64,000 bases of DNA from CBDFJH01 sp965198095 (GTDB lineage: Bacteria; Latescibacterota; UBA2968; GCA-2709665). Below the pieces are notes generated by a model. It was not told the origin of the DNA. It did not search any database and worked only from the letters and a program-made list of their open reading frames with translations. The stretch spans positions 2,728,001 through 2,792,000 of the forward strand of contig OZ240239.1 of assembly GCA_965198095.1 (NCBI GenBank), read 5' to 3'. Numbering within the stretch: position 1 is the stretch's first letter; each line of letters starts with the position of its first letter. The position numbers and the translations under genes were made by a program. Below are positions 8,158-17,461 of this stretch, one piece after another.

Positions 8158-9537
8158 TTGGCTCAAATGGTTCAGGATATAGAGACCCACTACCGTGAGG
8201 CCCTGGCCGGTTCAGGCAGCCTTTATGAACGCGCCAGCGAGGTCTTTCCGAACGGGGTCACCCACGACAACCGCTTCAGACGGCCCTTCCCGGTCTACGC
8301 GACGCGGGCCGAGGCAGGGCGCAAGTGGGACGTGGACGGCAGGGAGTACATCGATTTCTGGATGGGCCACGGTGCCCTCCTGCTCGGGCACTCACACCCG
8401 ACCTTGGTGAATGCTGTCATCGAGCAGATCCGGCGGGGCACCCACTACGGGTCTTGCCACGAGCTGGAGGTGGAATGGGGGGAATGGGTGAAGCGCCTGG
8501 TTCCTTCCGCGGAGCGTGTCCGTTTCACGAGCTCGGGGACGGAAGCGACGCTGATGGCGCTCCGGCTTGCCCGCATCTTTACGGGTCGAAACAAGGTGCT
8601 CAAGTTTCAGGGCCATTTCCACGGCTGGCACGACAACGTGATCCCGGGGCATAAGCCGCCTTACGACCGTCCTCCTCCGGCTGGCGTGCTTCCGGCCGTC
8701 GCGGAAACGGTACATCTCTGCCCTCCGAACGACATCGACACCGTTGAGACCGTCCTCCAACGGGACGACGCCGTTGCGTGCGTGATCATCGAGCCGACCG
8801 GCTCGGCCTTCGGGTTGGTGCCCACTCGGAAAGGGTTCCTGAGCGAATTGCGCGATGTGACCGAGCGCTACGGCGCCCTCTTGATTTTCGACGAGGTAGT
8901 CACGGGTTTTCGATGCGCCCCGGGCGGGGCGCAGGCCCATTTTGGGATCGTCCCGGATCTGACGTCCATGGCGAAGATTCTGGCCGGTGGGCTGCCCGGT
9001 GGGTGCGTGGCCGGGCGGGAAGAGATCATGAGGCTTTTGGCCTTTCAGGGAGAGCCCGAGTGGGATACGTTCCGAAAGATGCCGCATCAGGGAACGTTCA
9101 ACGCCAATCCACTCTCAGCGGCGGCCGGCGTCGCGATGCTGAAACAGATCGCCGACGGACAGGAAATCGACAGGGCGAATCGTATCGCGGATAGGTTGCG
9201 AGCCCGCTTGAACGAGGTTGCAGCCTCCCACCGGGCAAGGTGGGTCGTGTATGGCGATTTCTCTCGCATCGCCTTCTTTCCCGATTGTGAGTCGCCTGCC
9301 GAGGATCTGAAGGCGATCCAGGAGGGGACGTACGACCATCGAAAGCTCAGGTCGGTCCATCCAAAGCTGGACGGACCTTTTCAGCAGGCGATGCTCCTGG
9401 AAGGTGTCGACATGACCGGGTGGATGGGATTGACGGCCTCCACACACACCGATGAAGACGTCGACCGAACGGTCCAAGCGTTCGATCGCGCGCTCGACCG
9501 GCTGAAGGCGGAAGGGCTTGTAGAGACGGCAGACTGA
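8158..9537 (+). CDS. Class-III PLP aminotransferase, glutamate-1-semialdehyde aminomutase-like
   Basis: The 459-aa protein is a fold-type I PLP enzyme. It resembles glutamate-1-semialdehyde 2,1-aminomutase in FPNGVTHDNRF, FTSSGTEATLMALRLAR (phosphate-binding loop), GHFHGWHD, LLIFDEVVTGFR (Asp for the pyridine nitrogen) and SMAKILAGGLPGG (Lys for the Schiff base). No other haem gene is nearby and several loops differ, so an aminotransferase of amino-sugar or secondary metabolism is at least as likely as hemL. TTG at 8158 has GAGAGGG about 8 bases upstream. The heparinase-like neighbour suggests sugar catabolism; that link is inference. Confidence 0.8.
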   Translation: MAQMVQDIETHYREALAGSGSLYERASEVFPNGVTHDNRFRRPFPVYATRAEAGRKWDVDGREYIDFWMGHGALLLGHSHPTLVNAVIEQIRRGTHYGSCHELEVEWGEWVKRLVPSAERVRFTSSGTEATLMALRLARIFTGRNKVLKFQGHFHGWHDNVIPGHKPPYDRPPPAGVLPAVAETVHLCPPNDIDTVETVLQRDDAVACVIIEPTGSAFGLVPTRKGFLSELRDVTERYGALLIFDEVVTGFRCAPGGAQAHFGIVPDLTSMAKILAGGLPGGCVAGREEIMRLLAFQGEPEWDTFRKMPHQGTFNANPLSAAAGVAMLKQIADGQEIDRANRIADRLRARLNEVAASHRARWVVYGDFSRIAFFPDCESPAEDLKAIQEGTYDHRKLRSVHPKLDGPFQQAMLLEGVDMTGWMGLTASTHTDEDVDRTVQAFDRALDRLKAEGLVETAD

Positions 9538-9829
9538 TCGAGCGACGACGGCATGCGGGTCCGAAGACGGAACGCGCTCTCGTCGTCCATCGCCCTCCCC
9601 GCAAGCCCCGGCGTATCCCCCGAATCTGGAATTGCAGGACCCCTCCCCCGCAAGCCTTTTCCACATTTGATTGTCCGCGCTTCTGAATCCGCTCGTCTCA
9701 AGTGCCCTGGCTCGCTTTCGTTCACTCGGGGCGCGGCCCGTTGCGCGAGACAGAGCGGCCGTGCACGCTGCCGGAATCTCCGCTTGAGGGTCAGGCGATC
9801 ACACGCCTCCCAGGAGAAGGACGTTCAGG
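9538..9829. other. Intergenic region before mutL
   Basis: No gene, terminator or convincing promoter is visible in these 292 bases. The last part carries AGGAGAAGGA just before the mutL start. Confidence 0.3.
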
Positions 9830-11692
9830 ATGGCGAATCGAATTCGCATTCTTCCGGATGAAACCGCCAATCGGATCGCAGCGGGGGAGGTGGTAGAGCG
9901 GCCGGCCTCGGTTGTCAAAGAGCTGGCCGAAAACGCGATTGACGCGAGCGCGGACAGGATTGTCGTGGAGGTGAAGGCTGGGGGAAAAGAGGAGATTCGG
10001 GTGAGCGACAACGGATTCGGGATGTCCCGAGACGACCTGCTCCTGTCGCTGGAACGTCACGCCACCAGCAAAATCTCCGACATCTCTGATTTGCGGGCCC
10101 TTCGAACGCTCGGTTTCCGAGGCGAGGCGCTGCCCAGCATCGCCGCGGTGTCCAAGCTGGTCTTGGAGACCTGCTTGCGCGACGAGACGGGAGGAACGAG
10201 GGTTGTCGTGGCAGGCGGGCGGATCCGGGAGGCGTCACCGGTGGGCCGCAGCCCCGGAACGACGGTATCGGTCCGCGGGCTTTTTTTCAATCTGCCGGCA
10301 AGGCGAAAGTTCCTCAAAGGAACAGAAACGGAACTGCGGCACGTCGTCAACGCCGTCATCGGTCTGGCCGTTGCCTATCCGGAGATCGCCTTCGTCCTCT
10401 CTCATAACGGGCGTCAGATTCACAATTTGGGACGGTCTGATCGGAGGCAGCGAATCGAATCGGTGTTGGGCCTCGACCTGAAAAGGAATGCCATCTACGT
10501 AGAGAGGCGCGCAGAAGGAATAGAGGTGGAGGGCTTCGTTGGGTTGCCGGAATTGGCCCGGAAGTCCGGGGCCTCGCAGGCCCTGATCGTAAACGGACGC
10601 TGGGTGCATCATAAGGGGATCGCGCATGCGATCTTCGACAGCTACGGGGGCCTCTTGTCGAAGGGGCTCTACCCGGCTTTCTGCATCTTTCTGGACGTGG
10701 ACCCGAGTCGGCTCGACGTGAACGTCCACCCTTCGAAGCGGGAAGTCCGGTTCACGGATGAACGGGCGATCTACAGGGTGCTTTCAGAGGCTGTCAAGGC
10801 CTCCCTGACGAACGCAAACGTGATCCCTGAATTCGGTCACGATCCTTTCGTGAGGCCCTCCGCGGCCCAGCCGTCAGACTCGGGTGAGGCGTTTTCCGGA
10901 CGTATGCCGGCCTCATCCGAGGGAGGCGCCGTCGCAGACCGGCCGTCCAGGCGGGACAGCGGCGTCTACAGCCTGGGCCTGGGCTTCGGAAGTGAGCGTC
11001 AAATGACGCTCTCGCTCGCGCGCCCTCAGCACGGCGTGCGACCGGCCAAAGCGCTTTCGCAGCAGGAAGAGGCAGATCTACTTGAAGAGGATAGATCAGA
11101 GATCTCTGCCTGGCAGCTTCATCGGCGTTATATTCTGGCCCACATCAAGCTGGGTCTGGTGATCATCGATCAGCACGTGGCCCACGAACGTGTGCGCTAC
11201 GAGGCCGCGTTGGATCAATTCCACACGGCGTCCGGCACGGGACAACGCCTGCTGTTCCCGATGACCCTGGAGTTTGGCCTGTCCGCGAAGGAGGTTTTGA
11301 TCGAGTCGCTGCCATTGATGGACCGGATGGGGTTTGGCATCCGCGACTTCGGCGGGAACAGCGTGGTTGTGGATGCAATTCCCGTAGATTTGGCGACGTG
11401 GCAGGATGGAAAGCTGCTGCGTGAGATCGTGGACGACCTGATCGAAGATGAGCAGCAGTTCGACCTTCCGCCTTCCCAGCAAGACCCCAAGGTCACACCT
11501 CTCGAACACCATCTCGCAGCTTCCTACGCGTGCCACACGTCGATTCGCTCCGGAGATACCCTGTCGACCCAGGAGATGCGGGCGCTCATCGACAAGCTCT
11601 TTGCCACGCGTGAGCCCTTCGTCTGTCCCCACGGGCGACCGATCGTGCTCAAGGTTCCCCTGCAAGAGATCGACCGTCGTTTCGGACGTTAG
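9830..11692 (+). CDS. mutL: DNA mismatch repair protein MutL
   Basis: MutL couples mismatch recognition by MutS to downstream excision. The 620-aa product has the GHKL ATPase N-terminus (IAAGEVVERPASVVKELAENAIDA, SDNGFGM, TLGFRGEALPSIAAVSKL) and a long linker. The C-terminal dimerisation domain has DQHVAHERVRYE, matching the endonuclease motif DQHA(X2)E(X4)E with one Ala-to-Val change, plus ACHTSIR and CPHGRP. It therefore looks like the latent-endonuclease type, not the E. coli type that relies on MutH. miaA starts 5 bases after the stop, the order often seen in bacteria. Confidence 0.96.
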   Translation: MANRIRILPDETANRIAAGEVVERPASVVKELAENAIDASADRIVVEVKAGGKEEIRVSDNGFGMSRDDLLLSLERHATSKISDISDLRALRTLGFRGEALPSIAAVSKLVLETCLRDETGGTRVVVAGGRIREASPVGRSPGTTVSVRGLFFNLPARRKFLKGTETELRHVVNAVIGLAVAYPEIAFVLSHNGRQIHNLGRSDRRQRIESVLGLDLKRNAIYVERRAEGIEVEGFVGLPELARKSGASQALIVNGRWVHHKGIAHAIFDSYGGLLSKGLYPAFCIFLDVDPSRLDVNVHPSKREVRFTDERAIYRVLSEAVKASLTNANVIPEFGHDPFVRPSAAQPSDSGEAFSGRMPASSEGGAVADRPSRRDSGVYSLGLGFGSERQMTLSLARPQHGVRPAKALSQQEEADLLEEDRSEISAWQLHRRYILAHIKLGLVIIDQHVAHERVRYEAALDQFHTASGTGQRLLFPMTLEFGLSAKEVLIESLPLMDRMGFGIRDFGGNSVVVDAIPVDLATWQDGKLLREIVDDLIEDEQQFDLPPSQQDPKVTPLEHHLAASYACHTSIRSGDTLSTQEMRALIDKLFATREPFVCPHGRPIVLKVPLQEIDRRFGR

Positions 11693-11696
11693 CGTC

Positions 11697-12617
11697 GTGT
11701 CTGAGCCGCCCCTCCTGATCGTCCTCGCCGGACCGACCGCGACAGGAAAGACCGGGACCGGCGTGGTCCTTGCCGACGCATTGAACGGCGAGATCATCTC
11801 GGCCGATGCCCGGCAGGTCTATCGCCACATGGATATCGGCACGGCAAAGCCGCGAAAGCGAGAGCTGGAGGCGGCGCCTCACCACCTGATCGACGTCGTC
11901 AACCCGGACGTGACCTATAGCGCGGGACGATACGCGAGAGAGGCCGCGGCGGCGGTCGACGACGTCGTCAGTCGGGGGCGGTTCCCGATCCTGGTGGGGG
12001 GGGCCGGATTCTACCTGGAGGCGCTGCTCAAGGGATTCTCACCGATTCCAGAGATTCCGCCAGATGTAAGAGCCGTCCTGCAGGAACGGGCCAGGATGGA
12101 CCTGGGCGGGCTCTATCGCCGACTCAAGGAGGTCGACCCGAGGACGGCAGCGCGTTTGAACGGGAGCGACAGGCAGCGGATCGTCAGGGCCCTGGAGGTG
12201 CACGAAGCCACGGGAGAAACGCTGTCGAACCTTCAGGCCCTGCCTCGAATCACCTACGGCAGGTGGCGGGTCAAATCGTTCGGCCTGACGATGGATCGCA
12301 CGGCGCTGTATCGCAGAATCGAGGTCCGTGTCGAAAAGATGATCGAGACCGGGCTGATCGAAGAGGCCGTGGGCCTCCGTGAAATGGGATATGGTCCGGA
12401 GTTGAACGCGCTGAATATATTCGGCTACAGGGAGACGTTTGCTTACCTCGACGGCCGCCTGAAACTGGACGAGGCGGTGGAGCAGATGAAGATAGGGACG
12501 CGCCGGTACGCCAAGCGCCAGATGACCTGGTTCAGGAGGGACCGCGAGATCGCCTGGATCGATCCCACGACGCAGGACGCCTCTTCGCAGATCCTGAGAT
12601 CGCTGAATAGAGGTTGA
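11697..12617 (+). CDS. miaA: tRNA dimethylallyltransferase
   Basis: Adds a dimethylallyl group to N6 of A37 in tRNAs that read U-starting codons. The 306-aa product starts MSEPPLLIVLAGPTATGKTG, giving the P-loop, then ISADARQVYRHMDIGTAKP (usually DSxQ), GGAGFYLEALLKG, GSDRQRIVRALEV and FGYRE. The GTG at 11697, 5 bases after the mutL stop, is preferred because the domain begins at once; the frame stays open inside mutL, which is incidental. There is no good ribosome site, so coupling to mutL translation is likely. Confidence 0.93.
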   Translation: MSEPPLLIVLAGPTATGKTGTGVVLADALNGEIISADARQVYRHMDIGTAKPRKRELEAAPHHLIDVVNPDVTYSAGRYAREAAAAVDDVVSRGRFPILVGGAGFYLEALLKGFSPIPEIPPDVRAVLQERARMDLGGLYRRLKEVDPRTAARLNGSDRQRIVRALEVHEATGETLSNLQALPRITYGRWRVKSFGLTMDRTALYRRIEVRVEKMIETGLIEEAVGLREMGYGPELNALNIFGYRETFAYLDGRLKLDEAVEQMKIGTRRYAKRQMTWFRRDREIAWIDPTTQDASSQILRSLNRG

Positions 12618-12654
12618 CAGGCCGTTGTGGAGGGACTAGATTCGAGACACCGGG

Positions 12655-12729
12655 GCGGGAGTAGTTCAGAGGTAGAACGCAAGCTTCCCAAGCTTGATGT
12701 CGCGGGTTCGATCCCCGTCTCCCGCTCCA
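12655..12729 (+). tRNA. tRNA-Gly (anticodon CCC)
   Basis: A full cloverleaf can be folded. The acceptor stem is GCGGGAG with CTCCCGC. The D stem is GTTC/GAAC. The anticodon stem is CAAGC/GCTTG with loop TTCCCAA, so the anticodon CCC lies at 12687-12689. The T stem is GCGGG/CCCGT with loop TTCGATC. The discriminator is T and the 3' CCA is encoded (12727-12729). It reads GGG glycine codons. It lies 37 bases after miaA. Confidence 0.95.
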
Positions 12730-12952
12730 GAAAATCATTTGTGGTCGTATCCATCGTGGCGGCGCTCCCCATTTCAAGAGGCCGCCTTTGTCGTGAATAT
12801 CAGGCGGAAACGCCCGCGACGCGATCCTGCCTCGACGAATGTGCGCCGGGTGACGGGTGAATCCCAAGTCGCTTGAACGGGCGAGAGCGCCGGGGTCGAT
12901 GGCGCAGACAGCTGTTCACGAGGTACCTGGACTGTTTTGTGGACGAATTGGC

Positions 12953-12981
12953 TTGACCCTCCCGCGGGTTTCATTTATCTT
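12953..12981 (+). promoter_or_regulatory. Predicted promoter for the DUF512 radical-SAM gene
   Basis: TTGACC (12953-12958), a 17-base spacer, TATCTT (12976-12981), 54 bases before the ATG at 13035. The rest of the gap from 12730 to here shows no gene. Confidence 0.5.
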
Positions 12982-13034
12982 CTATTAAGTATTTCTCTAG
13001 AATATTTCCACACTAAATTGTGTAACAACTAGAT

Positions 13035-14438
13035 ATGGGAAATCGTGTTCCGATTGAAGGTCGCCCCATGGTCACGGAGCTGGAGATCGGCGTCGGGATC
13101 ACGAAAGTGCGCCCTCGCGGCCTCGGCGAAGCGAAGGGGCTCCTGGAAGGGGATGTGATCGAGAGGATAAACGGGGAGGCGATTCGGGACCCGATCGACT
13201 ACCGGTTTCATATCGGGGAAGAATCTGTCGAGCTCGAGGTGCGGCGCAACGGGGCGTTGCACGTCCTGGACATCCAGAAGGATGCCGACGATGCGCTGGG
13301 CCTGGAGCTGGAGGACCTTTCCATACTGAAGTGCAACAACAAATGCGTCTTCTGCTTTCTGCACCAGATGCCGAAGGGAATGCGCAAGACGCTCTATTAT
13401 CAGGATGACGACTACAGACTTTCGTTCGTTCACGGGGCCTATGTCACGCTCACCAACCTCTCCGATGAGGAGTTTCAGAGGATCGTGGATCAGCGACTGA
13501 GCCCGCTTTACATCTCGGTGCACGCGACCGATCCAGACTTGAGGGGGCGATTGCTGGGACGTGAAACGTCCGTAGACGTCATGGAAAGAATTGGCTACTT
13601 GAGCGAAAACAACATCCAGATGCACGCACAGGTGGTCTTCTGCCCCGGATGGAACGACGGCCAACAGTTGAAGCGGACCGTCTTTGACCTCGCAGCCTGT
13701 TATCCGGACGTCGCGTCTCTTGGCGTCGTCCCCCTGGGCCTGACGCGATACCGAAAGAACCTCCCCGACTTGGCGCCGGTCACGCCTCGGATCGCGGAAC
13801 AAACGATCGAACAGGTCTCTTCGTGGCAGTCTCGTTTGAAGCGGCGACACGGACGTAACTTCGTCTACCTGGGAGATGAATTTTACCTCATGGCCGGCCG
13901 GCAAGTCCCGTCCGGGATCGAATATGACGGCTTTCCGCTTCTGGAGAACGGCGTGGGGATGGTGCGCCGGTTCTGCGATGCCTTCGAACGGGGGTTCGAT
14001 CGTCTCAGGGATGGGCGCGAACCCCTCCACGTCTTGTTGACGACGAGCCTGCTGGGGAGCCGATTCATGCGGGAGATGGTCGATCGACTGAACGGGCTCG
14101 GATGGCCCAGGGCCAAACTCGTGGAGGTCCGGAACCGATTTTTCGGAGACCGGATCACCGTGACCGGTCTGTTGACGGGGGCCGACATGCTGGCGGCGTT
14201 GAAACGGGAGTGGAGCCCTCCCCAGGTCGTGCTTCTTCCACCGAACTGCGTCAGCCATGCCGGGCTGTTTCTGGATGATCTCACGCCGTCGGATCTCGCC
14301 CAGGCGCTCGGCGCCAAGGTTGTGGTCGGAAGTTACGATCTCGTCGAGACCTTGACGCAGATCGCCGAGGGTTGGGAGGTGGGGAAAAATGCTTCGGGCG
14401 GGCATCCCTATATTTCTTCGCACCAGATGGACGCCTGA
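13035..14438 (+). CDS. PDZ and radical-SAM-like DUF512 protein
   Basis: The 467-aa product begins with a PDZ-like region (about residues 15-75: GEAKGLLEGDVIERINGEAI). The cluster motif CNNKCVFC (CxxxCxxC) follows at about residues 97-104, with FLHQMPKGMRKTLYYQDDDYRLSF, YISVHATDP and FCPGWNDG. The last third has LPPNCVS and VVGSYDLVETL. This is the conserved DUF512 Fe-S family. Its function is not established, although it is often found beside der, as here (15 bases before it). A role linked to ribosome or tRNA biology through that pairing is inference. ATG at 13035 is the first start after the predicted promoter. Confidence 0.85.
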   Translation: MGNRVPIEGRPMVTELEIGVGITKVRPRGLGEAKGLLEGDVIERINGEAIRDPIDYRFHIGEESVELEVRRNGALHVLDIQKDADDALGLELEDLSILKCNNKCVFCFLHQMPKGMRKTLYYQDDDYRLSFVHGAYVTLTNLSDEEFQRIVDQRLSPLYISVHATDPDLRGRLLGRETSVDVMERIGYLSENNIQMHAQVVFCPGWNDGQQLKRTVFDLAACYPDVASLGVVPLGLTRYRKNLPDLAPVTPRIAEQTIEQVSSWQSRLKRRHGRNFVYLGDEFYLMAGRQVPSGIEYDGFPLLENGVGMVRRFCDAFERGFDRLRDGREPLHVLLTTSLLGSRFMREMVDRLNGLGWPRAKLVEVRNRFFGDRITVTGLLTGADMLAALKREWSPPQVVLLPPNCVSHAGLFLDDLTPSDLAQALGAKVVVGSYDLVETLTQIAEGWEVGKNASGGHPYISSHQMDA

Positions 14439-14453
14439 GCGAGGGATGGTGCG

Positions 14454-15770
14454 ATGGGTCAGCGAATGCCAGTCGTCGCCATCGTGGGGAGACCGAACGT
14501 CGGAAAGTCGACGTTATTCAATCGGTTTCTGGGAAAACGCCGGGCCGTGGTAGACGATCTGCCCGGGGTGACGCGAGATCGGAATTACGGAGAGGTCGCG
14601 TGGAACCGTCGCGTTTTCACGCTCGTAGATACGGGCGGTTACGTGCCCCGCCCGGACGAGCATCTCCTGAAGGCGGTGTCCCGCCAAATCGAAAAGGCGA
14701 TCGGCGAGGCCGACCTCGTCCTGATGGTGTGTGACCTCAAGACCGGTCCGATGGACTGGGATGTTGAAATGGTACGGCTCGTCCGGGCGTACGGGAGACC
14801 TTGTCTCCTGGTTGTGAACAAGGTCGACGCGGCGCAAGACGAGCCCGATGCGGCGCGATTCTACAGTCTCGGGTTGGGCGACCCGGTCCTTGTCTCAGCG
14901 CTTGGCGGACGCCTCGTCGGAGACCTGATGGATCGGGTGATCGAGCGACTCCCTCCGGGAGAAGAGGCGCAAGATGAGCCGTTCGTGCCGAAGATCGCAG
15001 TCGCCGGCCGGCCGAATGTGGGGAAATCGACTTTTGCCAACAAACTCATTGGAGAGGACCGGGTCGTGGTCAGCCCGATCGCTGGAACGACTCGGGATTC
15101 GATTGACCTTCCGATGCGGCGAAACGGAAGAGACTATCTGTTGATCGATACCGCCGGGCTGCGCCGCCGTAGCCGGATTCAGGATCCGGTAGAGTATTAC
15201 AGCACCGTGCGGACGACTGAAAGCCTGGAGCGTAGCGACGTCGCGATCGTCCTCGTGGATGTCGAGGAGGGTTGTACCGTTCAGGACATGAAGATCTTCA
15301 ATCAAGCCTTGGAGCTCGGGAAGGGGGCTGTCCTGGCGGTAAACAAATGGGACCTGATGGAGAAAGACCACAAGACCTCGGCGGAATTCACCCGCGACCT
15401 GCAACGTCGGTTTCCCACGTCGCGGTTCTATCCGATCCTGTTCACCTCCGCCCTCACCGGACAGCGGACGTGGCGAGCCATCGATTTCGCGCTCGCCGTA
15501 CACGACCGACGTGCTTCCAGAATCCCGACACCGGAGCTCAACCGATTCCTGGAAGAGGTGAACACCGAGTCTCCGCCGCCCTCGCGAGGGCGGCGTTCGA
15601 GCCGAATGGTCTACGCCGTACAACCGCGGACGGAACCCCCCACGATTGTCTTTTTCACATCGAGACCCGAGGACGTGCCGGAGCACTACCGACGATTTCT
15701 CGAGCGGAAGCTGAGAGAACGGTTCGACTTCCTGGGTACCCCGGTTCGTGTCGCTTTTAGAAAGAAATGA
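14454..15770 (+). CDS. der: GTPase Der (EngA), ribosome assembly
   Basis: Der is a double GTPase needed for 50S subunit maturation. The 438-aa protein has a first G domain (VAIVGRPNVGKSTLFN, DTGGY, NKVD), a second one (IAVAGRPNVGKSTFAN, DTAGLRRRSRIQDPVEYYS, NKWD) and a C-terminal KH-like domain (TEPPTIVFFTSRPEDVPEHYRRFLERKLRERF). Length is normal. A second ATG four codons in could also serve as start. No clear terminator follows. Confidence 0.96.
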   Translation: MGQRMPVVAIVGRPNVGKSTLFNRFLGKRRAVVDDLPGVTRDRNYGEVAWNRRVFTLVDTGGYVPRPDEHLLKAVSRQIEKAIGEADLVLMVCDLKTGPMDWDVEMVRLVRAYGRPCLLVVNKVDAAQDEPDAARFYSLGLGDPVLVSALGGRLVGDLMDRVIERLPPGEEAQDEPFVPKIAVAGRPNVGKSTFANKLIGEDRVVVSPIAGTTRDSIDLPMRRNGRDYLLIDTAGLRRRSRIQDPVEYYSTVRTTESLERSDVAIVLVDVEEGCTVQDMKIFNQALELGKGAVLAVNKWDLMEKDHKTSAEFTRDLQRRFPTSRFYPILFTSALTGQRTWRAIDFALAVHDRRASRIPTPELNRFLEEVNTESPPPSRGRRSSRMVYAVQPRTEPPTIVFFTSRPEDVPEHYRRFLERKLRERFDFLGTPVRVAFRKK

Positions 15771-15927
15771 ACCATCGAGCGTTTCAGGAATGGGATCCGT
15801 CGGGATGTTCGCTCGTGGCCCGAGCTTACTTCGACCATCCGTCGCCCTTCGATACACACGCCCGAGACGTCGTATCTTCCGAGGCGCCGCCGTCCCGTCC
15901 GTTAAACCCGAACTCCGGTGACGAGAC

Positions 15928-16302
15928 ATGAAAAAGACAGATCTCGGAAAGCTTTACTACTCCATCCGCGAGGTCTCCCGGCTCGCGGGTGTGGAACCTC
16001 ATGTCCTCAGGTTCTGGGAAAAGGAGTTCTCCATGTTACGTCCCAAGCGGGCACGATCGGGAAACCGGTCCTACAGAGAACGGGACGTGAAGGTCGTTCT
16101 GGCGATCCACGACCTGCTGTATAACCAGAAATACACGATCAAGGGCGCCGTGGAACGGCTCAAGTCGGATCGATCGCTCTGGGAGGAACGGGCGCTGACG
16201 CGACCTTCCTCCACGACCCGGCACGGAGCGCCGGATGACGTGTTGACGGACCTCAGACGGATGCTATTGGACCTTAAAAATCTGATTAATGACGATAAAT
16301 GA
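15928..16302 (+). CDS. MerR-family transcriptional regulator
   Basis: The 124-aa protein has an N-terminal winged-helix MerR domain, LYYSIREVSRLAGVEPHVLRFWEKEFSML, then RSGNRSYRERDVKVVLAIHDLLYNQKYTIKGAVERL and a short polar tail with a final helix. There is no Cys-rich effector pocket, so it is not a metal sensor of the MerR/CueR kind. It resembles the short MerR-like proteins found beside translation genes in several Gram-negative phyla. Its targets are unknown. A predicted promoter and a hairpin follow it, which separates it from the next gene. Confidence 0.82.
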   Translation: MKKTDLGKLYYSIREVSRLAGVEPHVLRFWEKEFSMLRPKRARSGNRSYRERDVKVVLAIHDLLYNQKYTIKGAVERLKSDRSLWEERALTRPSSTTRHGAPDDVLTDLRRMLLDLKNLINDDK

Positions 16303-16324
16303 AGGAGATAGGTAGCATTTCCGC

Positions 16325-16353
16325 TTGCGCCAACTTTGCAAATGTTCTATATT
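16325..16353 (+). promoter_or_regulatory. Predicted promoter of the phyH-rimP-nusA operon
   Basis: TTGCGC (16325-16330), a 17-base spacer, TATATT (16348-16353). The same hexamers (TTGCGC and TATATT) occur before the HU-like gene at 43382. The hairpin at 16366 falls at the expected 5' end of this transcript. Confidence 0.5.
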
Positions 16354-16365
16354 TCAGACACGTTG

Positions 16366-16390
16366 AGAGTGGGTCATTGCCCACTCTTTT
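16366..16390 (+). terminator. Hairpin with short T-run after merR
   Basis: AGAGTGGG (16366-16373), loop TCATTG, CCCACTCT (16380-16387), then TTT. It could end the merR transcript. It also lies just after a predicted promoter, so it could instead be a 5' leader hairpin of the next operon. Confidence 0.55.
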
Positions 16391-16444
16391 GAGTAGTAGG
16401 CCGTTCTTATCCACGAAACCCTGTCGGGTGAATCTGCTACTGTC

Positions 16445-17461
16445 TTGAAGCCATTTCTTGATTCCACATCGGTCGTCGACGACGGTGCCGAGTTGAGCCG
16501 GCGGCTGGCGCGAGAGGGCTACGTTTACCTTCAGGGGCTCATCCCTGCGGATATCCTGGAAAGTCTCAGGTTGCAAATCCTCCGGATCCTCAGAAACGCC
16601 GGCTGGGTTCGCAAAGATGCCCCTTTGGCGCAGGGCGCCGCCGACCCGAACGGTTTTTGTGTGGAGCCTCAGCCGGAATACATGGAGGTCTACCGCCGCT
16701 TCTACAGGCTCCCGGATTTTCACGCGCTGCAGCACCATCTGAATCTGATCGGCCTGTTCCAGCGGATCCTGGGCGAAGACGTCCTTCCGCATCCAAGTCT
16801 GATTGGAAGAGTCATCTTTCCCCAGCGGGAAGCGTTTACGACCCCGGCCCATCAGGATTTTATTCCGGTCCAGGGGACGGCCGATACCTACACGGCGTGG
16901 ATCGCGCTGAGCGATCTGCCGCCTGAAATGGGTGGCCTACAGATTTCATCCGGGTCGCACCGCAAGGGTGTCTACGATTTTCGGCCGGCGCTCGGGGCAG
17001 GGGGGCTAGAGGTGACGGATCCACTCGAAGGCACCTGGGTTTACAACCCCTTCCGCCAGGGCGATGTCCTGATCTTTCACAGCATGGCGGTCCACAGGGG
17101 TCTGCCGTCCACGTCCGACAGCCTCAGGCTGTCTGTGGATGCCCGCTACCAGAAAGTGAGCGAACCGGTCTCGCCGAATACGCTGCTTCCGCACGGGGCG
17201 ATCTCCTGGGAAGAGGTCTACGAGAACTGGCCCACGGACGACTTGAAGTACTATTGGAAGAAATGGAACCTGGAAGTCCGGCCCTACGACTGGCAGTATC
17301 ACGAAAAGCGTGACCGTCTGGCCTTTGAAATGGCCGCGGCGGGCGACAAGCACGCCCGTTCCGCGCTGCAGCGAATCGTTTCCCGCGATCTCAACGCGGC
17401 CAAGCGAAAGAAGGCGAAGGACTTCCTGGAGAAGCTGGATCATTTGGCGCAGGTTTCCTGA
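16445..17461 (+). CDS. Phytanoyl-CoA dioxygenase (PhyH) family protein
   Basis: Predicted Fe(II)/2-oxoglutarate-dependent oxygenase. The 338-aa protein shows the metal triad HQD (in TPAHQDFIPVQG) and a distal His in HSMAVHRGLPSTSDSLRLSVDARY, whose Arg would bind 2-oxoglutarate. The N-terminal REGYVYLQGLIPADILESLR is typical of PhyH proteins. A TTG start at 16445 is assumed; no strong ribosome site is visible. Its TGA overlaps the rimP ATG by one base, so this enzyme is the first gene of a translation operon, which is unusual. The substrate is unknown. Confidence 0.85.
   Translation: MKPFLDSTSVVDDGAELSRRLAREGYVYLQGLIPADILESLRLQILRILRNAGWVRKDAPLAQGAADPNGFCVEPQPEYMEVYRRFYRLPDFHALQHHLNLIGLFQRILGEDVLPHPSLIGRVIFPQREAFTTPAHQDFIPVQGTADTYTAWIALSDLPPEMGGLQISSGSHRKGVYDFRPALGAGGLEVTDPLEGTWVYNPFRQGDVLIFHSMAVHRGLPSTSDSLRLSVDARYQKVSEPVSPNTLLPHGAISWEEVYENWPTDDLKYYWKKWNLEVRPYDWQYHEKRDRLAFEMAAAGDKHARSALQRIVSRDLNAAKRKKAKDFLEKLDHLAQVS

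Noticed and set aside
9530..9829. Possible small genes between the aminotransferase and mutL
   Set aside because: Several short frames on both strands overlap each other, and none has a ribosome site or sensible composition.
13029..14423. 464-codon open frame antisense to the DUF512 gene
   Set aside because: Opposite strand of a clear radical-SAM-type protein; no ribosome site and no family features.
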